From Bacteroidales bacterium (GTDB lineage Bacteria > Bacteroidota > Bacteroidia > Bacteroidales > P3), in assembly GCA_016292015.1 (NCBI GenBank), contig JAEEZY010000026.1, positions 1 to 54,246 on the forward strand: a stretch of 54,246 nucleotides of DNA. The letters are read 5' to 3'. The translations under genes and the position numbers were made by a program. The notes under the pieces are model-generated. The model ran no database searches. It was not told where the DNA came from and saw nothing but the letters and a program-made list of their open reading frames with translations. Below are positions 1-7,989 of the stretch, one piece after another; position 1 is the stretch's first letter, and the number at the start of each line of letters is the position of its first letter.

Positions 1-170
1 ACCGTACACACCATTTCCGGACGTGAATGGTGAAGGTAAAACAAATAAAGAGTCTGCTAGCCCCGGAATACCGTACACACCATTTCCGGACGTGAATGGT
101 GAAGGTAAAACAAATAAAGAGTCTGCTAGCCCCGGAATACCATACACACCTTTCCCTGATCCAGAACCCG
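1..170 (+). repeat. 69-bp tandem repeat (two perfect units plus partial third)
   Basis: Units 1-69 and 70-138 are identical base for base. A third unit starting at 139 keeps about 20 bp with a few changes and then diverges. The period is a multiple of three and encodes 23 residues. The array may continue beyond the left edge. Confidence 0.9.
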
Positions 171-457
171 ATTCACCGAGGCAAAATATAGCCAGCGGTT
201 TCAATATGGGAGGACGCGGAAATAGACAGGTTAGCTCAAGGCCACGTCCGGTAAGGGGAAATGTAATATCTATCAGAGAGAATCCAAGGGGACGAGAAAA
301 CGGAACAATTGTTGAAGGAAAGCCTAGCCGATCGATGATTGCAAATGAAAATGTTAATCCAGAAACAGACTCACCAAGGCAGCAGAATCCTTCTGTGAAA
401 GAAAATCGTTCTAACAGAAGACCCCCCAAAAGACGGAAGGATCGTTTTGGACGGTAG
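2..457 (+). CDS. repeat-containing basic, disordered protein (5' end outside window)
   Basis: The reading frame is open to the left edge, so the true start lies outside the window; 151 codons are visible before the TAG. The visible N-terminal part is two identical 23-residue units beginning PYTPFPDVNGEG, then a third diverging copy. The remainder is rich in Arg, Asn, Pro and Ser, with two DSPRQ words, and ends in a strongly basic tail (RRPPKRRKDRFGR). No fold or catalytic motif is visible and it looks intrinsically disordered. I do not recognise the family. It lies 69 bp before an FHA-domain gene in the same orientation, so it may belong to the kinase module downstream and its Ser/Thr-containing repeats could be a phosphorylation substrate; that is inference only. 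Confidence 0.6.
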   Translation, partial: PYTPFPDVNGEGKTNKESASPGIPYTPFPDVNGEGKTNKESASPGIPYTPFPDPEPDSPRQNIASGFNMGGRGNRQVSSRPRPVRGNVISIRENPRGRENGTIVEGKPSRSMIANENVNPETDSPRQQNPSVKENRSNRRPPKRRKDRFGR

Positions 458-508
458 TTGCTATTATTCACGTTATTGGTGAAGGTTAATGCATCGGTCT
501 AATTGCTA

Positions 509-522
509 TTTACTAATCACAA
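509..522 (+). repeat. heptamer phrase repeat before FHA gene
   Basis: Two 7-mers, TTTACTA and ATCACAA, lie back to back and end 4 bp before the preferred ATG at 527. They share their wording with phrases ahead of several other start codons in the window. Confidence 0.4.
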
Positions 523-526
523 ATTT

Positions 527-1339
527 ATGGACATAGAAATAAGAATCGGAAGGACTGTTGATGGGTTGAATGCCATCCGTGTGCCGGCAACGTGCCAAAA
601 GGTAAGTCGCAACCATGCTATTATACGTTGGCGCGACGGCTCTGTAACCATTGATGACAATGGTTCATCCAATGGTACATTCGTCAACGGACAACGGGTT
701 ACAAGTGCAGTTATCACTGAAAACGATACGGTGACTCTTGGCGGATTTGCAAATGACCCGCAAGGGTACAGGGTTGATCTGCGGTCGGTATTCGCAATGT
801 TCCCTAACGTCAGAACGGCTGCGAATGCATACGGTACACCGTCGCCTTACGGCAATCAGATGTCGTATAACGCACCGTCATCATACGGCAATCCGGCTCA
901 GGGGCAGGCGACTGACCCCAACCGCACCGACTATAGTGCTGACTTTCCACGCCTGAAGCAGGCATATATTGAATACCACGAACAGATGTCGAAGCTAAAG
1001 AAGAAGGCGAGTAACAAGATGCTGCTGCCAAGAATATTGATTTCAGCGGTACCAGCGTTGTTGGGTGCGGTGGTATATTTTCTCTCTAAAGATATGACCA
1101 TGCGTATTGTGGCAATGTCGGCAGGTCCGGTGCTGAGCGGATTGCTCGGCACTCTGATAATGGGCAGGGGAAGTTCTTCGACCGAGAAGATGAACGAGAA
1201 AATCCTCGATCTTCAGCTCAAGTACCAGAAAGAGTACAAATGCCCGAAGTGCGGGAAGGAGTACAGCATGGACTTGCATTGGAAGAAATTGCAGGCCGAG
1301 GGCAAATGTCCCTATGGCTGCGGTGCAAGGTTTTCCTGA
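527..1339 (+). CDS. FHA-domain membrane protein with C-terminal zinc ribbon
   Basis: Predicted to bind phosphothreonine peptides at the membrane. The N-terminal FHA domain (about residues 1-90) shows the core residues: GR at 8-9, SRNHA at 27-31, NGT at 49-51 and NG at 54-55. A Tyr/Pro/Asn/Gly-rich linker follows (about 95-145), then a short basic helical stretch, two hydrophobic segments (about 162-184 and 190-212) and a C-terminal ribbon with C-x2-C and C-x3-C pairs. I chose the ATG at 527 because the FHA fold starts there; an upstream TTG at 503 is possible but would be translated from repeat sequence. The Ser/Thr kinase starting 56 bp downstream is the obvious source of phosphorylated ligands. 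Family assignment is firm; the partner is inferred. Confidence 0.85.
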   Translation: MDIEIRIGRTVDGLNAIRVPATCQKVSRNHAIIRWRDGSVTIDDNGSSNGTFVNGQRVTSAVITENDTVTLGGFANDPQGYRVDLRSVFAMFPNVRTAANAYGTPSPYGNQMSYNAPSSYGNPAQGQATDPNRTDYSADFPRLKQAYIEYHEQMSKLKKKASNKMLLPRILISAVPALLGAVVYFLSKDMTMRIVAMSAGPVLSGLLGTLIMGRGSSSTEKMNEKILDLQLKYQKEYKCPKCGKEYSMDLHWKKLQAEGKCPYGCGARFS

Positions 1340-1366
1340 TCTTATTCTTCATAGGTATAGATGCCA

Positions 1367-1394
1367 ATCACTAATTATTAATCACCAACTATAT
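1367..1394 (+). repeat. heptamer phrase repeat before kinase gene
   Basis: Four consecutive 7-mers (ATCACTA, ATTATTA, ATCACCA, ACTATAT) end one base before the ATG at 1396. This is the clearest case in the window of the phrase repeat abutting a start codon. Confidence 0.5.
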
Positions 1395-1395
1395 A

Positions 1396-3054
1396 ATGGA
1401 CGAGAACAAGACCGGTATATACAAGGAGCTACAGCCTGGTATGGAACTTGGCGGCGGCAAGTATGTGATAGAAAAGAAAATCGGCGAAGGAGGCTTTGGC
1501 ATTACCTATAAGGCTATACAGAAGGGGCTGAAACGAAATGTTTGTATCAAGGAATACTTCTTGGCGGGTCGCTGCGTTCGTAACACACAAGCAAGGACTA
1601 TACAACTGCAGGGGTGTGAAGTTGATATTTTCGAGAAGTATCGCGAAGCCTTCGTGAAGGAAGCCCAGACACTTGCTGCGTTGAACCATCCTAGTATAGT
1701 AAGGGTTATTGACATCTTTGACGAGAACAACACGTCGTATATGGTGATGCCGTTCATCGAGGGGAAAAGCCTGCAGAGTATTGTGGAGCAGAAGGGTGTG
1801 CTGTCGTATCCCGAAGCGGTTAACTATATGGCACAAGTGGCCAACGCTGTTGGATATATCCATGAGCACCATATTCTGCATCGCGACATCAAACCAGACA
1901 ACATCATTATTACCGCGGAAGACAAGGCGGTACTGATAGACTTCGGTTCAGCAAGAGAATTTGACGAGGATAAGGTGCAAGCGCACACCTCGATGCTTAC
2001 ACATGGGTATGCTCCACCAGAGCAATACACCATCAACAGCCGCAAGGGTGGGTACACAGATATATACGCAATAGGTGCAACACTCTATTTTGTGCTGACT
2101 GGGCATGTTCCTATCGAAGCGGCAGCCAGAATAACAGAGCAACTTAAGGAACCTAATCAGCTCAATCCGAAAATCCCCGATGAGGCCAACCGCACCATAA
2201 TGAAGGCTATGCAACTGAAGTCGCAGGATCGACACCAGAGCATTGCCGAGTTCATGAACGACCTGCTCAACAGCGATGCTGGGGGGGGCGATGACAGGTT
2301 TTCGAATTCCAAGAGCGGGGCTACGGCTCAGAGAAAGGTCGATTCGTCGGTAAAGACGGCGCCAGTCTCAATAGATATAGAACAACTGATTGATGCGGCA
2401 TTGGCCGACGGTGTGGTAACTAAGAAGGAACGCGCCATACTCGTGAAGCGAGTCAAGGAAGCAGGTGGCAATGTGGACGAGTTCAACATGATTCTTGATG
2501 CCCGTATATACCAGTCTTCGGCAGCTGCGGCCAAGAACGAAGCAGGAAAATCTGAATATAAGGACAAAAAGAAATCGAAAAAGCTCTTAATAGTGGGCGT
2601 ATTTGTTGCGGTGCTAGTGGCAGGAGTCGCGGTATATTTCGCTTTCTTACATAAAAGCCCACATGAGAAAGAGGCACTTGACAAAGTTGAAGAATACAAC
2701 TCAATTGTTTCGCAGTGCAACATGCTGATAGGAAGGGGCAGTGACGCAGACCCGACAGCGCTGCTGGAGGCTCGAAAATTGCTTGATTCGGTCGTACGTC
2801 CGATGGATCAGTCGTATGTTGATGTGGTTCCGGATGTTTACCATCAGTCAGTGGAACTTGAGGGGAACCTCTATCCAAAACTGGAGTCGGCGGCAAAGGT
2901 GTGGGCCAACGATGCGCAAGAACGCCTTAGTCGCGGTGGCGATCTAAACATAGCCTGCGAATGTTTGGAGTACTCTCTGTCGCTGTGGGAAGACCCTCAT
3001 GTGCGCAGAGTGTATGAAGAGGCCAAAGAAATAAAAGAAAAGTTGAAACTATAG
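1396..3054 (+). CDS. receptor-like Ser/Thr protein kinase with TerB-like segment
   Basis: A Hanks-type kinase, 552 residues. The catalytic domain (about 22-285) has all key elements: glycine-rich loop GEGGFG at 30-35, Lys52, HRD with Asp164, Asn169, DFG with Asp182, and an APPEQY segment where APE is expected. Residues about 325-372 (LIDAALADGVVTKKERAIL and onward) resemble the TerB-like acidic helical segment found in many Bacteroidota proteins. A single membrane helix follows at about 395-420 after a Lys-rich stretch, and the last ~130 residues, predicted periplasmic, are helical and acidic without a recognised domain. The layout is a cytoplasmic kinase coupled to an outside sensor. It is preceded by the FHA gene and followed after 43 bp by an exported protein. 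The catalytic half closely matches the kinase at 4114. Confidence 0.92.
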   Translation: MDENKTGIYKELQPGMELGGGKYVIEKKIGEGGFGITYKAIQKGLKRNVCIKEYFLAGRCVRNTQARTIQLQGCEVDIFEKYREAFVKEAQTLAALNHPSIVRVIDIFDENNTSYMVMPFIEGKSLQSIVEQKGVLSYPEAVNYMAQVANAVGYIHEHHILHRDIKPDNIIITAEDKAVLIDFGSAREFDEDKVQAHTSMLTHGYAPPEQYTINSRKGGYTDIYAIGATLYFVLTGHVPIEAAARITEQLKEPNQLNPKIPDEANRTIMKAMQLKSQDRHQSIAEFMNDLLNSDAGGGDDRFSNSKSGATAQRKVDSSVKTAPVSIDIEQLIDAALADGVVTKKERAILVKRVKEAGGNVDEFNMILDARIYQSSAAAAKNEAGKSEYKDKKKSKKLLIVGVFVAVLVAGVAVYFAFLHKSPHEKEALDKVEEYNSIVSQCNMLIGRGSDADPTALLEARKLLDSVVRPMDQSYVDVVPDVYHQSVELEGNLYPKLESAAKVWANDAQERLSRGGDLNIACECLEYSLSLWEDPHVRRVYEEAKEIKEKLKL

Positions 3055-3097
3055 ACTCTCGCCAATTAAGTATAAAGGCAATTAACCCATTGTACTC

Positions 3098-4096
3098 ATG
3101 AAAACAGTTAGAATAGCACTCTTTACTTTGTTCACCATTTCAGGCCTACTGCTTGTCGCGCAACCCAAGCCGCCATGCCATTATGACGAAAAGATGGAGC
3201 TGGGCGGCTCATTGTATGGCAAAGGACAATACAAGCAGGCAAAAAAAGCATTTGAAGATGCCGGATGCCCGTCGAATACACCGCTGGAGAAAACACAACG
3301 CCATAAATGGATACAAAAGTGCGTGGATGCGCTCAAGGAGCAACAAAAAAAGATGAATACAACAACGACAGTAAAATCCACAGTTACCACAACCACACCG
3401 GTTGCAAATAAACCGGTGCTGAAGCCAGAGGCCAAGGTGTCATCTGTCAGTTATATGGAGGCGATGTGCAGCAATTCCATGCGCGGGGCGAAACAGAGTG
3501 TGATAGTCACTGCAAAAAACCTTGAGAACCAGAAAATAACTGTGCGTTTAGCAATCACGTCCTCTGATGGTGGCGAGAAACCGCTCGCCAGTCACAAATT
3601 GTCGCGAGAATATACGCTTGCGGATGGCAGATTTGGTATGGAACAAGAGTTTGAAGTTTCCGAGCAGGAAGACTATATCACAGCCGAATATTTTTTACCA
3701 TTTTGTGTTATGGACTTCAACAAAAACGAGATAATTCAGGATTTTGTAATAGATGTGTCTGTCATCCAAAGTGATAATGGTCAGTTGCTCGCTAGGTATA
3801 ATGAAGAACAGGTCATAAGAACCCACTCGCTTACGTTCAAGGGACGTACCGGTGATATTGAGTTAGTGGCAGAGTCAGATGGCGGTGCAATACGACTTAG
3901 TGAGTTTGCAGGATGTGGTATTCGCTCGTTTAGGGATATTGAAGTTGCAGGCCTGCCTTATTGGATGAATATGGAAGAAAAAATTATTCGTTTGGTCGCC
4001 AACCCATCCAAGAAGGAAAGGTCGGCTACTCTTTACGCAACTCCTGCTATAGGTGGGAACACCGTAAAAATAATCGTTACCCAGAAGGGAAACTAA
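3098..4096 (+). CDS. exported protein with TPR-like start and BACON-like C-terminus
   Basis: The first ~21 residues form a signal peptide ending LLLVAQ, so export to the periplasm or beyond is expected. Residues about 30-85 look like one or two TPR-type helical hairpins (GSLYGKGQYKQAKKAFEDAG). A Thr/Val-rich linker (about 87-110) leads into a beta-rich region. The last ~75 residues, with a hydrophobic PYWMN motif and the ending KIIVTQKGN, resemble the BACON/Ig-like fold common in Bacteroidota. It sits between the two paralogous kinases, 43 bp after one and 17 bp before the other, so co-transcription is likely. It could interact with the periplasmic parts of the kinases, but nothing in the sequence proves it. 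Exact function is unknown. Confidence 0.75.
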   Translation: MKTVRIALFTLFTISGLLLVAQPKPPCHYDEKMELGGSLYGKGQYKQAKKAFEDAGCPSNTPLEKTQRHKWIQKCVDALKEQQKKMNTTTTVKSTVTTTTPVANKPVLKPEAKVSSVSYMEAMCSNSMRGAKQSVIVTAKNLENQKITVRLAITSSDGGEKPLASHKLSREYTLADGRFGMEQEFEVSEQEDYITAEYFLPFCVMDFNKNEIIQDFVIDVSVIQSDNGQLLARYNEEQVIRTHSLTFKGRTGDIELVAESDGGAIRLSEFAGCGIRSFRDIEVAGLPYWMNMEEKIIRLVANPSKKERSATLYATPAIGGNTVKIIVTQKGN

Positions 4097-4113
4097 AACG
4101 CAAATCATAGACA

Positions 4114-5886
4114 ATGGAAGAGTACAACGACGAGATATACAAAGAACTGCAGTCGGGCATGGAGCTCGGTGGCGGTAAGTATGTAATAGAAAAGAAAATT
4201 GGCGAGGGAGGCTTCGGCATTACATATAAGGCAATACAGAAAGGACTGAACCGCATAGTTTGTATCAAGGAGTATTTCCTGGCGGGGCGTTGTGTGCGCA
4301 ACACTTTCAACCGCACGGTGCAGCTGCAGGGCATCAATGAGGAGATGTTCGAGAAGTATCGTCAGGCATTCGTGCGCGAGGCCAAAACTCTAGCTACATT
4401 GCGGCACCCCAATATCGTGGAGGTGATAGATGTGTTTGATGAAAATAACACGTCGTACATGGTAATGCCGTTTCTTGAGGGCCGCAGTTTGCAGAGCATT
4501 GTAGAAAAAAATGGGCCTCTACCAGTGCCCGATGCGGTAAACTTCATCGCACAAATTACCAATGCGGTGGGTTATATACACGAACGGCACATACTGCACA
4601 GAGACATAAAGCCAGACAATATCATGATTACTGCCGACTGTAAGGCGATTCTGATAGACTTCGGTTCGGCTCGGCAGTTTGAGCAGGACAAGACACAGGT
4701 GCAGACTGCCATGTTGACGCATGGCTACGCGCCGACGGAGCAGTACACGGCTAATAGCCGCAAGGGTTCATATACCGACATATATGCGATAGGTGCTACG
4801 CTCTATTTTGTGCTGACTGGGCATGTGCCGCTCGAGGCTGCTGCCCGTATGACGGAGCCGATGGCGGAACCTAAAGAAGTGAACCCTGGCATACCAGATG
4901 AGATAAACCGCACCATCATGAAGGCTATGCAGATAAAGGCCGAGAACCGCCACCAGACGGTGGGCGAGTTCATGGACGACCTGCTCAACATCAAGCCGTC
5001 AGAATTGGTTGATGAGACTATAGGCGGGAAAACCGTTATAGTCGAGAAGACCAAGAAATGGATGTGGTGGGCAATAGGAGTCGCTGTACTGGCTGTTGCT
5101 GGGTTGAGTGTTTGGCTGGCTCTTCGTCCCAAGGTTAAAGTGGGAGAGGTGGTTGTCAAAACAGAGGATTTCACAGGGATGGGAGTATATCCGATGATAT
5201 GGGTTGAGGGTGGTACGTTCATGATGGGGGACAGTGTGCAGAACGGAGAAGATGAAGACTGTCCGCCTCATAGTGTCGATTTGGATGGTTTTTGGATAGG
5301 CCAGTTCGAGGTTTCACGTGGGTTGTGGCGGAAAATAATGGATAATGACCCTTCTGAGTGCTCGCAAAAGCCAGATGGATCTTCTCTGACTCAGGAGGAA
5401 GTAGATGCCCTTCCTGTGGAAAATGTGTCACATGATGAGGTTGAAGAATTTATTGCTCGGCTCAACGAAAAAACAGGCAGAAAATTTGCATTGCCATCAG
5501 AGGCACAATGGGAATATGCAGCGCGTGGTGGTAATAAAAGCAAGGGACATAAGTTTGCTAATGGACAAGATACTCCAGGAGGTATTAAGTACAAGCAGGA
5601 TTCCCCATCTCGTACGATATCAGATTCGAAACCTAATGAGTTGGGTATTTACCATATGAGCGGAAATGTGGCAGAATGGTGTAGAGACTTTTATGCTGAT
5701 GATTTTTACTTAGCAAAATTAAGTAAAAGAAATCCAGTAAATAGTATGGAATCTCCGTGGTTTGTAGTAAGGGGTGGTAGTTTTGATGATGATGATGAAT
5801 CTCTTGAAAATTTAACCGTATTCCATCGGGGATATGGAGAAACTGAACAATATGATATTGGTATAAGATTGATTATGGTTAAATAA
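4114..5886 (+). CDS. Ser/Thr kinase fused to formylglycine-generating-enzyme-like domain
   Basis: 590 residues. The kinase domain (about 20-285) repeats that of the gene at 1396 almost word for word, with GEGGFG, the CIKEYF lysine, HRDIKPDN and DFGSAR all intact. A membrane helix rich in Trp and Val (about 313-333) follows, then an FGE-sulfatase/SUMF1-type domain (about 350-590) with EGGTFMMGD, LPSEAQWEYAARGG, GNVAEWCRDFY and VRGGSF. The cysteine pair used by true formylglycine-generating enzymes near the C-terminus is absent (the corresponding stretch is Asp/Glu-rich), so this is more likely a binding or sensory domain, as in other kinase-SUMF1 fusions. The second half is visibly more AT-rich than the first, suggesting a mosaic origin. 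The domain calls are solid; the role is inferred. Confidence 0.92.
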   Translation: MEEYNDEIYKELQSGMELGGGKYVIEKKIGEGGFGITYKAIQKGLNRIVCIKEYFLAGRCVRNTFNRTVQLQGINEEMFEKYRQAFVREAKTLATLRHPNIVEVIDVFDENNTSYMVMPFLEGRSLQSIVEKNGPLPVPDAVNFIAQITNAVGYIHERHILHRDIKPDNIMITADCKAILIDFGSARQFEQDKTQVQTAMLTHGYAPTEQYTANSRKGSYTDIYAIGATLYFVLTGHVPLEAAARMTEPMAEPKEVNPGIPDEINRTIMKAMQIKAENRHQTVGEFMDDLLNIKPSELVDETIGGKTVIVEKTKKWMWWAIGVAVLAVAGLSVWLALRPKVKVGEVVVKTEDFTGMGVYPMIWVEGGTFMMGDSVQNGEDEDCPPHSVDLDGFWIGQFEVSRGLWRKIMDNDPSECSQKPDGSSLTQEEVDALPVENVSHDEVEEFIARLNEKTGRKFALPSEAQWEYAARGGNKSKGHKFANGQDTPGGIKYKQDSPSRTISDSKPNELGIYHMSGNVAEWCRDFYADDFYLAKLSKRNPVNSMESPWFVVRGGSFDDDDESLENLTVFHRGYGETEQYDIGIRLIMVK

Positions 5887-5913
5887 ACACATTATTAACT
5901 TAAACAAAAAAAA

Positions 5914-7338
5914 ATGAAAAAAAATTTACTTTTATTACTCATTGCTATGGGTATATGTTCTACAACAATTGCCCAAGTATCTCAAGAAACCGCAAAAACA
6001 TTGGCGGTTACAAAGCAAAATGAATTGCTATCCAATATAAAAAAATTGGTGGGGCCAGAAAAGTCTAAAAGCAAAGTGAAATGGGGAGAAGCCAAGAAGG
6101 ACAATCAATTCTTGATTGCCGAAACATTCAAAATGGGGAAAAGAATAAACATCAGTCCAGAGTGCAATAAATGTAATATTAGCACAGTACATAAGATTAT
6201 TAAGAAAAAGAAAAATTTTGATGTGAAGAGTATAGATTGGGTACCGATAGATAACAACTGTAAGGTAGAACCCTATCAAAAAAAGAATGATAAAGGGAAA
6301 GTTACAGAAAAAGGATACAATGTTGTATTTAAGGTACGGCAGTTCCATTCTGTAATAGATGGCCCGTATTATATTGATAAGAAGGGTGACAAGAAAACGG
6401 TTAAAAGCGATGCCAGATATGATTTGACGATGACATGGAAAGTGGCTGACAAAAAGAAACCAGAGGCTGTATTAATGTCTATAAAATCCACACCAGTCAG
6501 CAATGAGAATGAGCTCAAAGCCAATGCAAACAAAACTGTGAATGCTGTGATATCTAAGTGGTATGAAGAAAACGTGCCTCCATATTTTGCCAACAAGGTA
6601 AACGGAGACGTACTACTTACCCCTCAGCCTGAATCTACTCCAAAGGTATCAGTTCGTATCGCAAATCTTCAGAAAGAAGTGACAGTTAATGATAATCTCC
6701 CATCTGTTCGTGTTTATGTAGATCCAAGTAAGTATATGTCTCCAGACTCTTCGTATGTGAATAATGCAAAGGCTGTTTATACATTCAATCCTATTGCATT
6801 CAAGGTTAGGTTCACCGACGAAGACTACGCAAAAGCGGAAATTGTGTCTGTGGAATTTGATGATGGAATTCTCGCCAGACCGCATACGGTGGATGCGAAC
6901 AAGGCGAATACGGCAAAGGCGATGGAAATGGCCAAGCAATCTAAGGATAGAATTGTGAGTGCATTTGAAAACTATACACAGAACCCCAGCAAGGAAAATG
7001 CTGACCAGTTTATGTCTTTGTTCACGAAAAATGCAAAAGTTGGTGTGGCTGTGATAACAAAGAACGGAGAGGTGAAGAATGAACCAGAACGTAGTGTTTC
7101 TGATTATGTTAAGAGACTTAAGGGAGCATCCGTGAAAATTGAGCAAGTTTGGGAGCCCAAGAATATCGATGTTACAAATGATCCGTGGTCAGCTGATGTC
7201 GACTTTCTCCAGAACGTCGTGCGTGATTCTTATTGCGACCACACTAAAAAGTCGATGCATCTGGTTAAAGATGCGAACGGTGAGTTTAAGATCGAAAAAA
7301 TAACAGTTGTAGAAAATCCAACTCCATGTGAGCAATAA
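5914..7338 (+). CDS. exported protein, possible NTF2-like C-terminal domain
   Basis: A 474-residue protein with a clear signal peptide (MKKNLLLLLIAMGICSTTIA, cleavage before Q). The mature protein is Lys-rich. Residues about 30-230 are beta-rich and include a C-x2-C pair (CNKC); about 240-330 look like a second beta domain; about 335-474 (FENYTQNPSKENADQF, then charged strands) resemble the NTF2/SnoaL-like cone fold, an impression only. It follows the kinase-FGE gene after 27 bp, shares the AT-rich composition of that gene's second half, and is closed by a strong terminator, so it is the last gene of the module. I do not recognise a named family. Confidence 0.7.
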   Translation: MKKNLLLLLIAMGICSTTIAQVSQETAKTLAVTKQNELLSNIKKLVGPEKSKSKVKWGEAKKDNQFLIAETFKMGKRINISPECNKCNISTVHKIIKKKKNFDVKSIDWVPIDNNCKVEPYQKKNDKGKVTEKGYNVVFKVRQFHSVIDGPYYIDKKGDKKTVKSDARYDLTMTWKVADKKKPEAVLMSIKSTPVSNENELKANANKTVNAVISKWYEENVPPYFANKVNGDVLLTPQPESTPKVSVRIANLQKEVTVNDNLPSVRVYVDPSKYMSPDSSYVNNAKAVYTFNPIAFKVRFTDEDYAKAEIVSVEFDDGILARPHTVDANKANTAKAMEMAKQSKDRIVSAFENYTQNPSKENADQFMSLFTKNAKVGVAVITKNGEVKNEPERSVSDYVKRLKGASVKIEQVWEPKNIDVTNDPWSADVDFLQNVVRDSYCDHTKKSMHLVKDANGEFKIEKITVVENPTPCEQ

Positions 7339-7371
7339 ACAAACCGAATAAACAAACCGAATAAACAAACT

Positions 7372-7405
7372 AAGGGACTGATTATTGAAAACCAGTCCCT
7401 TTTTG
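7372..7405 (+). terminator. rho-independent terminator of the kinase module
   Basis: A 9-bp perfect stem, AAGGGACTG (7372-7380) with CAGTCCCTT (7393-7401), a 12-base loop and a T run just after. It lies 34 bp past the stop of the exported-protein gene. Three copies of an AATAAACAAAC word lie between the stop codon and the stem. Confidence 0.85.
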
Positions 7406-7424
7406 TTCACCTACAAGATTTGGA

Positions 7425-7553
7425 ATGCGGCATCTTCCCTTAAAAATACGATTCCATCCTCCCGACGATGAAAGCCTGGTTTACAAAGACGCCTATGGCA
7501 CCTCCTATATGTGGGACAAAGTGCCGCAGGACATGAACCTCGATCTGCAATAG
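7425..7553 (+). pseudogene. possible small ORF or gene remnant (42 codons)
   Basis: An ATG at 7425 opens 42 codons ending in TAG, with a credible amino-acid mix (for example DDESLVYKDAYGTSYMWDK). It begins just after the terminator and has no obvious promoter. The composition looks coding but the length and isolation suggest the tail of a decayed gene. No family is recognised. Confidence 0.25.
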
Positions 7554-7583
7554 GAATAATTGTGGTTTTAATTGATATAAGTT

Positions 7584-7736
7584 GTGATACCTGATAATGC
7601 GAGAATCGTCGACGGTCAAGATGATATCCCGTATAATAATACCATGATTAAAGTAGGGTCAGAGTCTGTGAATGCAAGGAGTATTACTGATTTGTTGATT
7701 GACGAGGGATTGGAAAAAGTGCATAGGGAATCATAG
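7584..7736 (+). pseudogene. possible small ORF or gene remnant (50 codons)
   Basis: A frame from a GTG at 7584 (internal ATG at 7644) runs to TAG at 7736 and encodes a stretch such as RSITDLLIDEGLEKV that looks protein-like. There is no clear ribosome site or neighbour to support expression. With the ORF at 7425 it makes this stretch look like a decayed locus. Directly after it (7753-7796) a 13-14 bp word beginning TGTAGGGGG and ending GGCTGC occurs twice, 31 bp apart. Confidence 0.2.
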
Positions 7737-7852
7737 TAGCAGAAGAGCCTGCTGTAGGGGGGCTGCTGGTTATGATCGTATGATGTAGGGGGCTGCGTTT
7801 GGGTTTATTCTGCGTCATCTTTTTGGATGGTACAGGGTACGCAACATAAGCC

Positions 7853-7962
7853 GGAAAAAGTTGTGAAATCACCCCTGTGTTTTTGGGGAAAAGCTGTAAA
7901 AATCACCATCTAAAATCGGAAAAAGTTGTAAAAAATAGCCTCTAAAAATGTAAAAAGTTGTA
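7853..7962 (+). repeat. degenerate 31-34 bp direct repeats before DUF4143 gene
   Basis: The word GGAAAAAGTTGTAAA, with variants, starts at 7853, 7887, 7918 and 7950, giving four copies at a spacing of 31-34 bp. The last copy runs straight into the promoter box of the ATPase gene, so the array may be regulatory or a leftover of repeated insertion. Confidence 0.7.
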
Positions 7963-7969
7963 CTTTTGT
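7961..7969 (+). promoter_or_regulatory. Bacteroides-type -7 box for DUF4143 ATPase
   Basis: TACTTTTGT fits TAnnTTTG and lies 20 bp before the ATG at 7990. A clear -33 element is not visible. Confidence 0.55.
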
Positions 7970-7989
7970 GACGTGGAAAATCATTTGAT

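Noticed and set aside
1..170. 69-bp repeats as a CRISPR array
   Set aside because: The units abut without spacers and are in frame in a coding region.
5200..5886. Sulfatase-activating enzyme
   Set aside because: The catalytic cysteine pair is missing, the domain is fused to a kinase, and no sulfatase gene is near.
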